Notes: a model not told the origin generated them from the letters alone. Positions 6,644 through 15,419 are shown, counted from the stretch's first letter. The stretch is 64,000 bases of DNA from Elioraea thermophila (ex Habib et al. 2022) (GCF_003336755.1 NZ_QMDI01000003.1:1-64000); one strand, 5' to 3'. Translations and numbers: made by a program.

Positions 6644-7663
6644 ATGATCACCACCTATCGCGTCGAAGCCGGCCAGTTGATCGTCGGCGAAGCTTTGCCC
6701 GCGTTGGCCTACGCGCCGGCCGCGCTGCCCGATCAGCCGCCGCCGCCACCCGCCCTGCCGGTGTGGATCGACCTCCTGCAACCGACGGAAGCCGAGGAGC
6801 GGCTGGTGGAGCGGCTGATCGGCGCGGAGTTGCCGACGCGCGAGGAGCAGCAGGAGATCGAGGCCTCGTCGCGCCTCTATCGCGAAGGCGATGTGCTCTT
6901 CCTCACTGCCCCCTTCATGTACGGGTCGGAGACGGGGGAACTCGGCTCGGCGGCGATCACCTTCGTGCTCACGAGCCAGACTCTGGTCACCGTGCGCCAC
7001 GCCACCCCCAAGGCCTTCGGTATGTTCGCCGCGCGGGCGCAGAAGAACCCATCGATGCTGACCACCTCGGACGGGGTGATGCTCGGCCTGTTCGAGCATG
7101 TGGTCGATCGCTTGGCCGACATCCTCGAACGCGTCGGGGCGGAGATGGACCGCCGCAGCCACGCCGCCTTCAAGCTGGCGAAGAGTCGCGAGACGGCCTC
7201 GGCCAAGGACGCCGCGTTGAAGGATGCGCTGATCGCGCTCGGCCAGGTGGGTGAGACAACGGCGCGCGCCTCCGACACGCTGGTCGGGCTCTCGCGCATC
7301 CTCGCCTTCATAGCCGCCGAGAAGGAGACGGCGATACGGAAGGAGAACAAGCCGCGCATCAAGACGCTGGCGCGCGACGTGCGGGGCCTGCAGGAGCACG
7401 CGCATTTCCTCAACGAGAAGGCGACCTTCCTGCTCGATGCGGTCCTGGGCCTGATCAACATCGAGCAAACGGCGGTGATCAAGACCTTCTCGGTGGTCGC
7501 GGTCGCATTGATGCCGCCGACGCTGATCGCCTCCATCTACGGCATGAACTTCCAGTTCATGCCCGAACTGGAGTGGGGGATCGGTTATCCCCTGGCGCTG
7601 GTGCTGATGATCGTTTCGGCCGTGTTGCCCGTTCTCTACTTCCGCCGCAAGGGCTGGCTGTAG
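6644..7663 (+). CDS. CorA-type magnesium/divalent-cation transporter
   Basis: This 339-residue protein has the CorA/ZntB architecture. A cytoplasmic domain (1-250) contains the long coiled stalk helix (DVRGLQEHAHFLNEKATFLLDAVLGLIN). Two C-terminal helices follow, with the selectivity motif YGMNFQFMPEL (GMN at 300-302) in the loop between them and a basic tail (FRRKGWL). CorA pentamers conduct Mg2+ and sometimes Co2+ or Ni2+. The intact GMN favours a magnesium channel over ZntB-type variants, though the two families are hard to separate by eye. It stands alone between exoD and the converging HDAC gene. Confidence 0.9.
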   Translation: MITTYRVEAGQLIVGEALPALAYAPAALPDQPPPPPALPVWIDLLQPTEAEERLVERLIGAELPTREEQQEIEASSRLYREGDVLFLTAPFMYGSETGELGSAAITFVLTSQTLVTVRHATPKAFGMFAARAQKNPSMLTTSDGVMLGLFEHVVDRLADILERVGAEMDRRSHAAFKLAKSRETASAKDAALKDALIALGQVGETTARASDTLVGLSRILAFIAAEKETAIRKENKPRIKTLARDVRGLQEHAHFLNEKATFLLDAVLGLINIEQTAVIKTFSVVAVALMPPTLIASIYGMNFQFMPELEWGIGYPLALVLMIVSAVLPVLYFRRKGWL

Positions 7664-7711
7664 TCGCGCCGCCGGATGGCAGGACTGGGAACGTGCGGTC
7701 GAGAGCGCCCC

Positions 7712-8644
7712 TCAGCTTCGCATCAGCGCGCGCACGTGCACGGTGGCGCATTCGCGAAGCGCGACGAGATCGTATCCGCCTTCCAGGATCGAAACGATAC
7801 GCCCTCCGCACAGCTCATCCGCGAGCTCGACGAGCGCGCGGCTGAGCCACGAGAAGTCGGCCGTACGCACCTGCAGGGTGGCAAGCGGGTCGCGCTCATG
7901 CGCATCGAACCCGGCCGAGAGGATGATCAGATCGGGCCGCCAAGCGCGCACCGCCGGAATGATCGCGTCTCCCCACGCGGCGCGGAACTCCGGCCCGCCG
8001 GTCAGTGGGGCGAGCGGCACGTTCAGCACGTTGTCGGCGACCCCGCGTTCGTGCGGATGCCCGGTACCGGGGAAAAGCGGCATCTCGTGGCTCGAGGCGT
8101 AAAAGAAGTTGCCGTCGTCCTCCAGGATCGCCTGGGTGCCGTTGCCGTGATGGACGTCGAAGTCGAGCACTGCCACCCGCTCCACCCCCCAGCGCGCCCG
8201 CGCATGATGCGCCGCGATCGCCGCGTTGCAGAACAGGCAGAACCCCATCGGGCGCGCAGCCTCGGCGTGGTGGCCGGGCGGGCGCGTGGCGCAGAACGCC
8301 GCCCGCGCCCAACCCTCCATCACCGCATCGACGGCGGCGACCGCGGCCCCGGCCGAACGCAGCGCCGCTTCGCGCGACCCTGCACTCATCACCGTGTCGC
8401 CGTCCAGCATCACGCTCTCGCCGATCGGCGGGGCGATCGAGAGGATCCCCTCGACATAGCGCTGCGGGTGGGCTCGTGTGAGCTGCTCCACCGTCGCGCG
8501 CGGCGCCTGCTCGCGGGCGAGGGTGGCGAACTCCTCCGCCTCCAAGGCCCGCTCGATGGCGCGGATCCGATCCGGCCGCTCCGGATGGCCGGGACCGGTG
8601 TCGTGGTCGAGGCAGGCCGGATGCGTGAAGAGGGCGACCGTCAT
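7712..8644 (-). CDS. Histone-deacetylase-family (class II) amidohydrolase
   Basis: This 310-residue protein has the arginase/deacetylase fold with all key residues in place: RPPGHHAE (catalytic His pair), FDVHHGNGTQ (Zn ligands Asp and His), SSHEMPLFPGTGH, and ILSAGFDAHERDPL (third Zn ligand Asp). Bacterial class II HDAC relatives act on acetylated polyamines, acetoin-linked substrates or acyl-lysines. The substrate here is not predictable. The start overlaps the tusA stop by ATGA, so the two genes are co-translated. Confidence 0.9.
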   Translation of the reverse strand: MTVALFTHPACLDHDTGPGHPERPDRIRAIERALEAEEFATLAREQAPRATVEQLTRAHPQRYVEGILSIAPPIGESVMLDGDTVMSAGSREAALRSAGAAVAAVDAVMEGWARAAFCATRPPGHHAEAARPMGFCLFCNAAIAAHHARARWGVERVAVLDFDVHHGNGTQAILEDDGNFFYASSHEMPLFPGTGHPHERGVADNVLNVPLAPLTGGPEFRAAWGDAIIPAVRAWRPDLIILSAGFDAHERDPLATLQVRTADFSWLSRALVELADELCGGRIVSILEGGYDLVALRECATVHVRALMRS

Positions 8645-8889
8645 GCCGAACCCTCAGCGGAGCGTCCGCGCTTCTGGATGACGAAGGACCACACCCCTTG
8701 CGCCTCGCTCACCGCGATCAGCGCGTGCCCGGTCGTTTCGCAGTAGTTGCGGAAATCCGCCACCGACGCCGGGTCGGTCGCCAGCACGCGCAACCGTGCC
8801 CCATCGGGTAGGGTGCGCAGCGCCTTGTTGGCGCGCAGCACGGGCAACGGGCAGGTGAGGCCCTTGAGGTCGAGGGTCGTTTCCTCCAT
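8641..8889 (-). CDS. tusA: TusA-family sulfur carrier
   Basis: This 82-residue protein has the SirA/TusA motif LDLKGLTCPLPVLRANKAL with the reactive Cys in CPxP at about residue 13-16. TusA passes persulfide sulfur to tRNA 2-thiolation, molybdopterin synthesis or sulfur-oxidation systems. I chose the ATG at 8889 because it puts the beta-strand LDLKGL at the usual distance from the N-terminus. The longer in-frame reading upstream is basic, repetitive and unlike the family. No other tus genes are adjacent, and its downstream partner is an HDAC-like gene. Confidence 0.9.
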   Translation of the reverse strand: MEETTLDLKGLTCPLPVLRANKALRTLPDGARLRVLATDPASVADFRNYCETTGHALIAVSEAQGVWSFVIQKRGRSAEGSA

Positions 8890-9005
8890 GCCCCGATGGT
8901 GCGCAGCCGCTGCGCGCTCGGCAAGCCCGGCGTCTTGCCCCCGACCTCCAGGCCGTGGCACCTCGGTACGGGACGACGGGCTGAACCGCCGCACGGGGAG
9001 GACCG

Positions 9006-10214
9006 ATGGACTTCGCTTTGCCGGCCGAACTCGAGGAGCTGCGTGCGCGCATCGCCCGCTTCGTCGACGAGCGGCTGATCCCCCTCGAGGCCGACCCTGC
9101 CTCCTACGACGCGCACGAGAACCTCGCCCCTCCCTTGCTGGCGCGCCTGCGGGAGGACGCGAAGCGCGAAGGGCTGTGGGCCTTGGCGATGCCGAGGGCG
9201 CGCGGCGGCGGGGGGCTGTCGCGCGTCGGCATGGCGGTCGCCTACGAGGAGATGAACCGCTCCATCTTCGGCCCCGTCGTGTTCAACGCCGCCGCACCGG
9301 ACGACGGCAACATGCTGCTGCTGGAGCGCATCCTGCCCGAGGAGATGAAGGAACGCTGGCTGCAGCCGATCATCGACGGCCGCGTGCAGTCGGCCTTCGC
9401 GATGACCGAGCCCGACGGCTGCGGCTCCGACCCCTCCCTCACCTATACCCGCGCCGAACGCGCGGGCGACGCCTGGCGCATCACCGGCCGCAAGTGGTTC
9501 ATCACCGGGGCGGAGAACGCGAAGATCTTCATCCTCATCGCGCGCACCTCCGAAGATGAGCGCAAGGGCCTCACCGCCTTCCTGTTCGACGCCGAAAGCC
9601 CCGGCTGGTCGATCGTGCGGCGCATTCCGATCATGGGCCCCGAAGAGCACGGCGGGCACTGCGAGCTCGTCTTCGACGGACTGCTCATTCCGGACTCGCA
9701 GCGCCTGCTCGGTGTCGGGGACGGGCTGAAGGTGACGCAAATCCGCCTCGGCACCGCGCGTCTGACCCACTGCATGCGCTGGCTCGGTCTCGCGCGCCGC
9801 TGTCTCGAAATCGCGACCGATCACGTGGCGCGCCGACGGTCTTTCGGGATGACGCTGATCGATCGCGAAAGCGTGCAGGGCCTGCTTGCCCAAGCCGCGA
9901 TGGAAATCGAGATCGGCCGTCTGCTCGTCATGCGCGCGGCCTGGGCGCTCGATCAAGGGAGTTTCGCGCGGAAGGAGATCTCGATGGCCAAGGTGGTGGT
10001 GGCTGATGCGCTGCACCGCGCGGCGGACACGGCGCTCCAGCTCCTCGGCGCCAAGGGATACTCGAAGGACACGCCGGTGGAGTGGATCTACCGCTACGCC
10101 CGCCAGGCGCGGCTTGTCGATGGCGCCTCGGAGGTGCACCGCATGGTGCTGGCAGGCTTCCTGCGCCGGGAAGGGAGGCACTTCTTCGCCTGGGGAGCAC
10201 GCCGCGATGGATGA
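9006..10214 (+). CDS. Acyl-CoA dehydrogenase family protein (ACAD10/11, LvaC-like)
   Basis: This 402-residue FAD enzyme has the ACAD layout: an N-terminal helical domain, FAMTEPDGCGSDPS at about 137-150 for FAD and substrate contacts, ITGRKWFITGA, and a C-terminal helical domain. The usual catalytic Glu of medium-chain ACADs falls at Asp372 in VDGASEVHRM. Acidic-residue replacement of this kind is the mark of ACAD10/11-like enzymes, which work with a kinase on 4-hydroxyacyl-CoAs. The next three genes (APH kinase, DUF6285, acyl-CoA ligase) make the same point. A strong RBS (GGGGAGG) precedes the ATG. The stop overlaps the next start. Confidence 0.9.
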   Translation: MDFALPAELEELRARIARFVDERLIPLEADPASYDAHENLAPPLLARLREDAKREGLWALAMPRARGGGGLSRVGMAVAYEEMNRSIFGPVVFNAAAPDDGNMLLLERILPEEMKERWLQPIIDGRVQSAFAMTEPDGCGSDPSLTYTRAERAGDAWRITGRKWFITGAENAKIFILIARTSEDERKGLTAFLFDAESPGWSIVRRIPIMGPEEHGGHCELVFDGLLIPDSQRLLGVGDGLKVTQIRLGTARLTHCMRWLGLARRCLEIATDHVARRRSFGMTLIDRESVQGLLAQAAMEIEIGRLLVMRAAWALDQGSFARKEISMAKVVVADALHRAADTALQLLGAKGYSKDTPVEWIYRYARQARLVDGASEVHRMVLAGFLRREGRHFFAWGARRDG

Positions 10215-11232
10215 GGGGCGTCGCGAGCGCCTGCGGTCGTGGCTCGCGCGGGCGGCCGACGACGCCGGCCTCACCATCACCGCGCTCGAGCGGCTGTCCG
10301 GCGGCGCCATACAGCAGAACTGGGGTCTCACCGTGCGCCGCGGCGACGGGCGGGAGGAACGCTGGGTCCTGCGCACCGACAACCCGGCCACACTCGAGAT
10401 GTCGCACGGGCGCAGGGAGGAATTCGCGCTGCTCCGTGCCGCCCATGCCGCCGGCGTGAGGGTCGCCGAACCGCTGTTCGCCTGCGACGATGCCGGCGTG
10501 ATCGGCGCGCCGTTCCTCGTCATGCGCCGGGTCGAGGGCATCGCCGCGGCGCACCGCGTGGTGAAGTGGGACGCGGTGGGTGGCGGGCGCGAGGCCGCTG
10601 CGCGCGCGATGGGGCGGGAACTCGCCCGCATCCACAGCCTGCGCCCGGCGGGGGATGATCTCGCCTTCCTCGGCGTGCCCCCGGCCGACGCTTGCCTCGC
10701 CTTCTGCGCCGAACAGGAGCGCGCGCTCGATGCCGCCGGCCCGCACCCGATCCTGGAGTGGGGCTTGCGCCACCTGCGCCGCACCGCGCCCGGCCCCATC
10801 GCGGCCTCGCTCTGCCACAACGACTTCCGCACCGGGAACATTCTCTGGACGGACCAGGAGCTCGCGGCCGTGCTGGATTGGGAGTTCGCCGGCTGGGGCG
10901 ACCCGCACGCCGATCTCGGCTGGCTGTGCGCCCGTTGCTGGCGTTTCGGCAATCTCGCCATGGAGGCTGGCGGTGTCGGCTCTCGCGCCGCACTGTACGC
11001 GGGCTATGTCGAGGCGGGCGGTGCGGCGCCCGATCCGGCGCGCGTCGCCTGGTGGGAACTCGCCGCCCATCTGCGCTGGGCGACCATCGCGCTGGCGCAA
11101 GGGGCGCGCCACCTCTCCGGTCGCGAGCCTTCGCTCGAACTGGCACTCACGCCGCACATCGTGCCGGAGCTCGAGTGGCATATCCTGCGCGAGGTGGCGG
11201 CGCGCGAGGCGGCCCTGGAGCGGGCGGCATGA
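10207..11232 (+). CDS. APH-family phosphotransferase (ACAD10/11 N-domain, LvaA-like)
   Basis: This 341-residue protein has a protein-kinase-like fold: a Gly-rich loop LSGGAIQQNW (about 27-36), VLRTDNP in place of the usual V-A-x-K strand, SLCHNDFRTGNILW (catalytic loop HxDxxxxN, about 204-217) and AVLDWEFAGWGDPHADLGW (metal-binding DWE). It belongs to the phosphotransferase group that phosphorylates hydroxyacyl-CoAs rather than aminoglycosides. It overlaps the dehydrogenase by 8 bases and the DUF6285 gene by 4. That fits a kinase, stimulatory-subunit and dehydrogenase set that converts 4-hydroxyacyl-CoA through a 4-phospho intermediate. The substrate chain length is unknown. Confidence 0.88.
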   Translation: MDEGRRERLRSWLARAADDAGLTITALERLSGGAIQQNWGLTVRRGDGREERWVLRTDNPATLEMSHGRREEFALLRAAHAAGVRVAEPLFACDDAGVIGAPFLVMRRVEGIAAAHRVVKWDAVGGGREAAARAMGRELARIHSLRPAGDDLAFLGVPPADACLAFCAEQERALDAAGPHPILEWGLRHLRRTAPGPIAASLCHNDFRTGNILWTDQELAAVLDWEFAGWGDPHADLGWLCARCWRFGNLAMEAGGVGSRAALYAGYVEAGGAAPDPARVAWWELAAHLRWATIALAQGARHLSGREPSLELALTPHIVPELEWHILREVAAREAALERAA

Positions 11233-11594
11233 GCGGCGTGCTCGAACGCCCCGACGCGGCGGATCTGCTCGCGATCGCGCGCGCCACCGTGCTGGAGGAA
11301 CTCCTGCCCGCCTTGCCGGAGACGCATCGGCTGGCCGCGCGCATGGTGGCGAACGCGCTCGGCATCGCGCAGCGGATGATCGCCGTCGATCCCTCCCGCC
11401 TCGCGGCACTCGAGCCGCGCGCCGCCGCGCTTGGCGGGAGGGTGGATGACCCTTGGGCCGGGCTCTGCGCGCTGATCCGCTCCGGCGCTGCCGACCCGGG
11501 AAGCGAACGGCACGACGTCGTGGCCGCACTGCTCGCCGATCTCGCTCGGCTCCGATGCGAAACGAGCGCACCGAAGACGCTCGCGGGAGGATGA
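11229..11594 (+). CDS. DUF6285 protein, likely LvaB-like partner of the kinase
   Basis: This is a 121-residue, mostly helical acidic protein (HRLAARMVANALGIAQRMI near 37-55, then an Asp/Ala-rich second half). Small proteins of this type are found directly after APH-family hydroxyacyl-CoA kinases. In the Pseudomonas putida levulinate pathway a similar-sized partner, LvaB, is required for kinase LvaA. Assigning this gene to the LvaB group is inference from position, size and composition. The start overlaps the kinase stop (ATGA), and the ligase begins 4 bases after its stop. Confidence 0.75.
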   Translation: MSGVLERPDAADLLAIARATVLEELLPALPETHRLAARMVANALGIAQRMIAVDPSRLAALEPRAAALGGRVDDPWAGLCALIRSGAADPGSERHDVVAALLADLARLRCETSAPKTLAGG

Positions 11595-11598
11595 CGCC

Positions 11599-13236
11599 AT
11601 GGAAGACGACTTGCCGAAGCACGGGGCGAATTTCGTGCCGCTGAGCCCCGTCTCGTTCCTCAGGCGTGCGGCGCATGCGTGGGGCGCGCGTCCGGCCGTG
11701 CTGCATGGGGCTCGGGCGTACACCTATGCCGAACTCCTCGAACGCGCGCGTCGCCTTGCCTCAGGCCTCGTGCGCCTCGGTGTAGGCCGCGCGGACGTGG
11801 TCGCCGCCCTGATGCCGAACATCCCCGAGATGCTCGAGGCGCACTACGGCGTGCCGATGGCCAATGCCGTGCTGTGCCCGATCAATATCCGGCTTGATGC
11901 CGGAACGATCCGCTTCATCCTCGCCCATTCGGGGGCGAAAGTGCTGCTGGTGGATCGCGAATACGCCGCGATCGCCGCCCGGGCGCTCGAGGAGCTCGAC
12001 ACGCCGCCGATCGTGGTCGTGATCGACGATCCGGAGGGCCCCGACGGGGCGGCGATCGACGCCATGCCATACGAGGCCCTGCTCGCCTCCGGTGATCCGT
12101 CGTTCCCCGTCTCGCCGCCCGCCGACGAGTGGGATGCGATCAGCCTGTCCTACACCTCCGGCACCACCGGTGACCCGAAGGGCGTCGTCGTCCACCATCG
12201 CGGCGCCTACCTCAACGCCTGCGGCAACGCGCTCTCCTTAGGGCTTTCGCCGCGCAGCGTCTATCTCTGGACGCTGCCGATGTTCCACTGCAACGGTTGG
12301 ACCTACACCTGGGCGGTGACGCTGCAGGGCGGCGTGCATGTCTGCCTGCGCAAGGTGGAGCCCGCGCGTGTCTTCGCGCTGATCGCCGAACATGGGGTGA
12401 CTCACTTGTGCGCGGCGCCGGTGGTGTTGACCATGCTGATCAACGCACCGGCCGAAGCCCGTCGCAATTTTCCGCACCGCGTGACGGCGGCGACTGGGGG
12501 GGCCGCCCCGCCATCGCCGGTGATCGCGGCGATGGAGGCGATGGGTTTCGACATCGTGCATCTCTATGGGCTGACGGAATGTTACGGGCCCAGCCTGATG
12601 AACGCCTGGCAGCCTGGGCTCGACGCCCGGCCGCTCGCCGAACGTGCTGCCTTCCTCGCCCGGCAGGGGGTGGGGCTTCCCACCCTGGAGGAGGTCGCCG
12701 TGCTCGCGCGCGATCGGGCGGAACGCGTGCCGGCGGACGGGGCCACGATCGGTGAGATCGCCATTCGCGGCAACACCATCATGAAGGGCTACCTGCGCAA
12801 CCCGAAGGCGAACGCGGCGGTGTTCGACCAGGGCTGGTTCCGCACCGGCGATCTCGGCGTCATGCACCCGGACGGCTATGTCGAGGTGAAGGACCGGGCG
12901 AAGGACATCGTCATTTCGGGCGGCGAGAACATCTCGAGCCTGGAGGTGGAGGAGGTGCTCTACGCCCATCCCAAGGTCATGGAAGCCGCCGTCGTCGCGC
13001 ACCCCGATCCGTTCTGGGGCGAGGTCCCGCACGCCTTCATCGCCCCCAAGCCCGGCTGCGAGGACGACATCACCGCCGAGGAGATCATCGCCTTCTGTCG
13101 CGACCGCCTTGCCCACTTCAAGGTGCCCAGGCACGTCACCTTCGGCCCCTTGCCGAAGACGGCGACGGGCAAGATCCAGAAATTCGCCCTGCGCGCGCGC
13201 CTGCGCGGCGAGGCGGGCGCGGAGGCGGCGGGATGA
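11599..13236 (+). CDS. Acyl-CoA synthetase (AMP-forming ligase)
   Basis: This 545-residue adenylating enzyme shows the core motifs in order: SYTSGTTGDPKGVVVHHRG (P-loop, about 180-198), YGLTECYGP (about 320), TGDLGVMHPDGYVEVKDR (hinge region) and PKTATGKIQKF near the C-terminus with the catalytic Lys. It activates a carboxylic acid to its CoA thioester through an acyl-AMP. In this operon it most likely loads the acid that the kinase and dehydrogenase then process (LvaE-like role). Sequence style is that of medium/long-chain or methylmercaptopropionate-type ligases. The ROK gene overlaps its end by 4 bases. Confidence 0.92.
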   Translation: MEDDLPKHGANFVPLSPVSFLRRAAHAWGARPAVLHGARAYTYAELLERARRLASGLVRLGVGRADVVAALMPNIPEMLEAHYGVPMANAVLCPINIRLDAGTIRFILAHSGAKVLLVDREYAAIAARALEELDTPPIVVVIDDPEGPDGAAIDAMPYEALLASGDPSFPVSPPADEWDAISLSYTSGTTGDPKGVVVHHRGAYLNACGNALSLGLSPRSVYLWTLPMFHCNGWTYTWAVTLQGGVHVCLRKVEPARVFALIAEHGVTHLCAAPVVLTMLINAPAEARRNFPHRVTAATGGAAPPSPVIAAMEAMGFDIVHLYGLTECYGPSLMNAWQPGLDARPLAERAAFLARQGVGLPTLEEVAVLARDRAERVPADGATIGEIAIRGNTIMKGYLRNPKANAAVFDQGWFRTGDLGVMHPDGYVEVKDRAKDIVISGGENISSLEVEEVLYAHPKVMEAAVVAHPDPFWGEVPHAFIAPKPGCEDDITAEEIIAFCRDRLAHFKVPRHVTFGPLPKTATGKIQKFALRARLRGEAGAEAAG

Positions 13237-14132
13237 TGCGCTACGGCATCGATCTCGGCGGGACGAAGACCGAGATCATCGCGCTCGATGAAACGGGGGC
13301 GGAACGGTACCGTCGTCGCACCGCCACCCCCGGCGACTATGAGGCCGTGGTGCGCATGATCGCCGACCTCGTCGCGGCGGCCGACGGCGCCACGCAGGCC
13401 CGCGGCAGCGTCGGCATCGGCATGCCGGGTTGCCTCAGCCCCGCCACGGGCCTCGTCAAAGGGGCGAATTCGACCTTCCTCAACGGTCGGCCGTTCGACC
13501 GCGACCTCGAGGCGGCGCTTGGGCGCCCGGTGCGCATCGCGAATGACGCCAACTGCTTCGCGCTGTCGGAGGCGACCGACGGCGCGGCCGCCGGGGCGCG
13601 CGTCGTGTTCGGCGTCATCCTCGGCACCGGTTGCGGCGGCGGGGTGGTGGTGGAGGGGCGCGTGCTGACGGGCCCGCACGCGATCGCCGGCGAATGGGGG
13701 CACACGCCGTTGCCCTGGCCCTCCGCCATCGAGACCCCGGGGCAACGCTGCTGGTGTGGTCGCCACGGTTGCCTGGAGACCTGGATCAGCGGCACGGGGC
13801 TCGCCCAGGACTGCGACGGGCCCGGTGCGCGCGACGCCACCTCGATCCCGGCCCGCGCCGCGGCCGGCGAGGAGCGGGCGCGCGCCGCGCTCGCCCGCCA
13901 TGCCGATCGCCTCGCCCGCGGGCTCGCCGTGGTGATCGATCTGATCGACCCGGACGCGATCGTGCTCGGTGGGGGACTTTCCAACATGGATCACCTGTAT
14001 GAGGTGGTGCCCCGGCTTCTTCGACCCTACGTCTTCTCCGACGTGGTCACGACCCCCATCCTGAAGGCGAAGCACGGCGATTCCTCCGGCGTGCGCGGTG
14101 CCGCCTGGCTCTGGGGGCCGGGGGAGGGCTGA
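13233..14132 (+). CDS. ROK-family sugar kinase (fructokinase or N-acetylhexosamine kinase type)
   Basis: This 299-residue protein begins YGIDLGGTKTEIIALD (ATP phosphate loop DxGGTK). It carries the ROK zinc motif CWCGRHGCLETWISG (about 171-185) and GVILGTGCGGGVVVEG. These proteins phosphorylate hexoses or amino sugars. The exact sugar is not readable; the EWGHTPLPWP segment is common to fructokinase- and NagK-like members. The ATG overlaps the ligase stop, so it is likely read with the acyl-CoA operon although the chemistry is unrelated. Confidence 0.88.
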   Translation: MMRYGIDLGGTKTEIIALDETGAERYRRRTATPGDYEAVVRMIADLVAAADGATQARGSVGIGMPGCLSPATGLVKGANSTFLNGRPFDRDLEAALGRPVRIANDANCFALSEATDGAAAGARVVFGVILGTGCGGGVVVEGRVLTGPHAIAGEWGHTPLPWPSAIETPGQRCWCGRHGCLETWISGTGLAQDCDGPGARDATSIPARAAAGEERARAALARHADRLARGLAVVIDLIDPDAIVLGGGLSNMDHLYEVVPRLLRPYVFSDVVTTPILKAKHGDSSGVRGAAWLWGPGEG

Positions 14133-14160
14133 GCGGAGCCGGTGGGGGCGGGGAGGGGGC

Positions 14161-15411
14161 GTGCCCTGGCTCTGCCGAGACTGCATCGCGTTCGGCGCGG
14201 GCGACGACGAGAGCCGGTGTGCTGCCTGCGGGTCGGCGGCGCTCGTCGCGCACCCGGACCTGTTTCGCCTTGCCATCGCGCACATCGATGCCGATGCCTT
14301 CTACGCTGCGGTCGAGAAGCGGGATCGGCCCGATCTCGCCGACCGGCCGGTCATCGTCGGCGGCGGGCGTCGCGGCGTCGTCACCGCAGCCTGCTACGTC
14401 GCGCGCCGCTTCGGCGTGCGTTCGGCGATGCCGATGTTCAAGGCGCTCCGGCTCTGCCCCGAGGCGGTGGTGATTCGCCCCGACTTCGCGAAATATGCCG
14501 CGGTCGGCCGGGCCTTGCGGGAACGGATGCTGGCGCTCACGCCGTTGGTCGAGCCCCTGTCGATCGACGAGGCCGTGCTCGATCTGACGGGGACCGAGGC
14601 CGTGCATCGCGCCCCACCCGCGGTGGCGCTCGCCCGGTTCGCGCGCGCGGTCGAACACGAGCTCGGCCTCACCGTTTCGATCGGGCTCGCGCCGAACCGA
14701 CTGCTCGCCAAGCTCGCGGCGGAGCGGGACAAGCCGAGGGGCTTCTCCGTCATCGGGAAGCGCGAGGCCCGATCGGTGCTCGCGCCTTTACCGGTGTCCG
14801 CCTTGCCCGGTATCGGACCGAAAGCGGCGGCGCGTCTCGCGGCAGCCGGGGTCACCACGCTCGGCGCGCTCGCCGCGCTCGCCCCCGACGAGGCAGGGCG
14901 TGTTTCGAGGCACGGCCCGGCGCTGGTGCGGCTTGCCCGTGGCGAGGACGATCGCGCGGTGGTGCCCGATCGGCGACCGAAATCGATCTCGATCGAAACG
15001 ACCTTCGACCGCGACCTCTCGGACCTCGCCTCGCTCGAGACGGCGCTGTGGCGTCTCGCCGATGGGCTCGCCGCGCGTCTCACCGCGAAGGGCCATGCCG
15101 CGGCGGGGGTCGTGCTGAAGCTGAGGACGGATCGCTTCGTGACGCGCAGTCGCCACGCACGGCTCGCTTTTCCCACCCAGCTCGCCGAGGTGCTGTTCGA
15201 GGCGGCCACGCCGTTGCTCGCGCGCGAGGTGGGCGAGGTGCGCTATCGCCTGCTCGGGCTCGGGGCGGAGCCGCTGGCGCCGGCCGAAGTGGCCGACCCG
15301 CCCGATCTCGCCGACCCCGAGCGGGCGCGGCGCAAGGCGCGGGCGGAGGCGATCGCCAGCTTGCGTGCGCGCTTTGGGCCCGCGGCGGTGCGGCGAGGGC
15401 GCGAGCTCTGA
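14161..15411 (+). CDS. dinB: DNA polymerase IV (Y-family) with N-terminal zinc ribbon
   Basis: This 416-residue translesion polymerase has HIDADAFYAAVEKRD (about 41-55, metal-binding Asp43), SIDEAVLDLTG (the catalytic Asp-Glu pair), two helix-hairpin-helix segments (LPGIGPKAAARLAAAG) and a little-finger domain. In front of the polymerase core is a four-Cys ribbon (Cys5, Cys8, Cys20, Cys23) not present in E. coli DinB. Start choice: GTG at 14161 with GGGGAGGGGG upstream, giving the ribbon at the very N-terminus. No imuA/imuB/dnaE2 set is adjacent. The C-terminus (RRGREL) shows no obvious clamp-binding motif. Confidence 0.92.
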   Translation: MPWLCRDCIAFGAGDDESRCAACGSAALVAHPDLFRLAIAHIDADAFYAAVEKRDRPDLADRPVIVGGGRRGVVTAACYVARRFGVRSAMPMFKALRLCPEAVVIRPDFAKYAAVGRALRERMLALTPLVEPLSIDEAVLDLTGTEAVHRAPPAVALARFARAVEHELGLTVSIGLAPNRLLAKLAAERDKPRGFSVIGKREARSVLAPLPVSALPGIGPKAAARLAAAGVTTLGALAALAPDEAGRVSRHGPALVRLARGEDDRAVVPDRRPKSISIETTFDRDLSDLASLETALWRLADGLAARLTAKGHAAAGVVLKLRTDRFVTRSRHARLAFPTQLAEVLFEAATPLLAREVGEVRYRLLGLGAEPLAPAEVADPPDLADPERARRKARAEAIASLRARFGPAAVRRGREL

Positions 15412-15419
15412 GCGGGGCG

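Noticed and set aside
10207-11232. Aminoglycoside resistance (APH) kinase
   Set aside because: The fold is APH-like, but the operon context with an acyl-CoA dehydrogenase, DUF6285 and acyl-CoA ligase points to hydroxyacyl-CoA phosphorylation, not drug modification.
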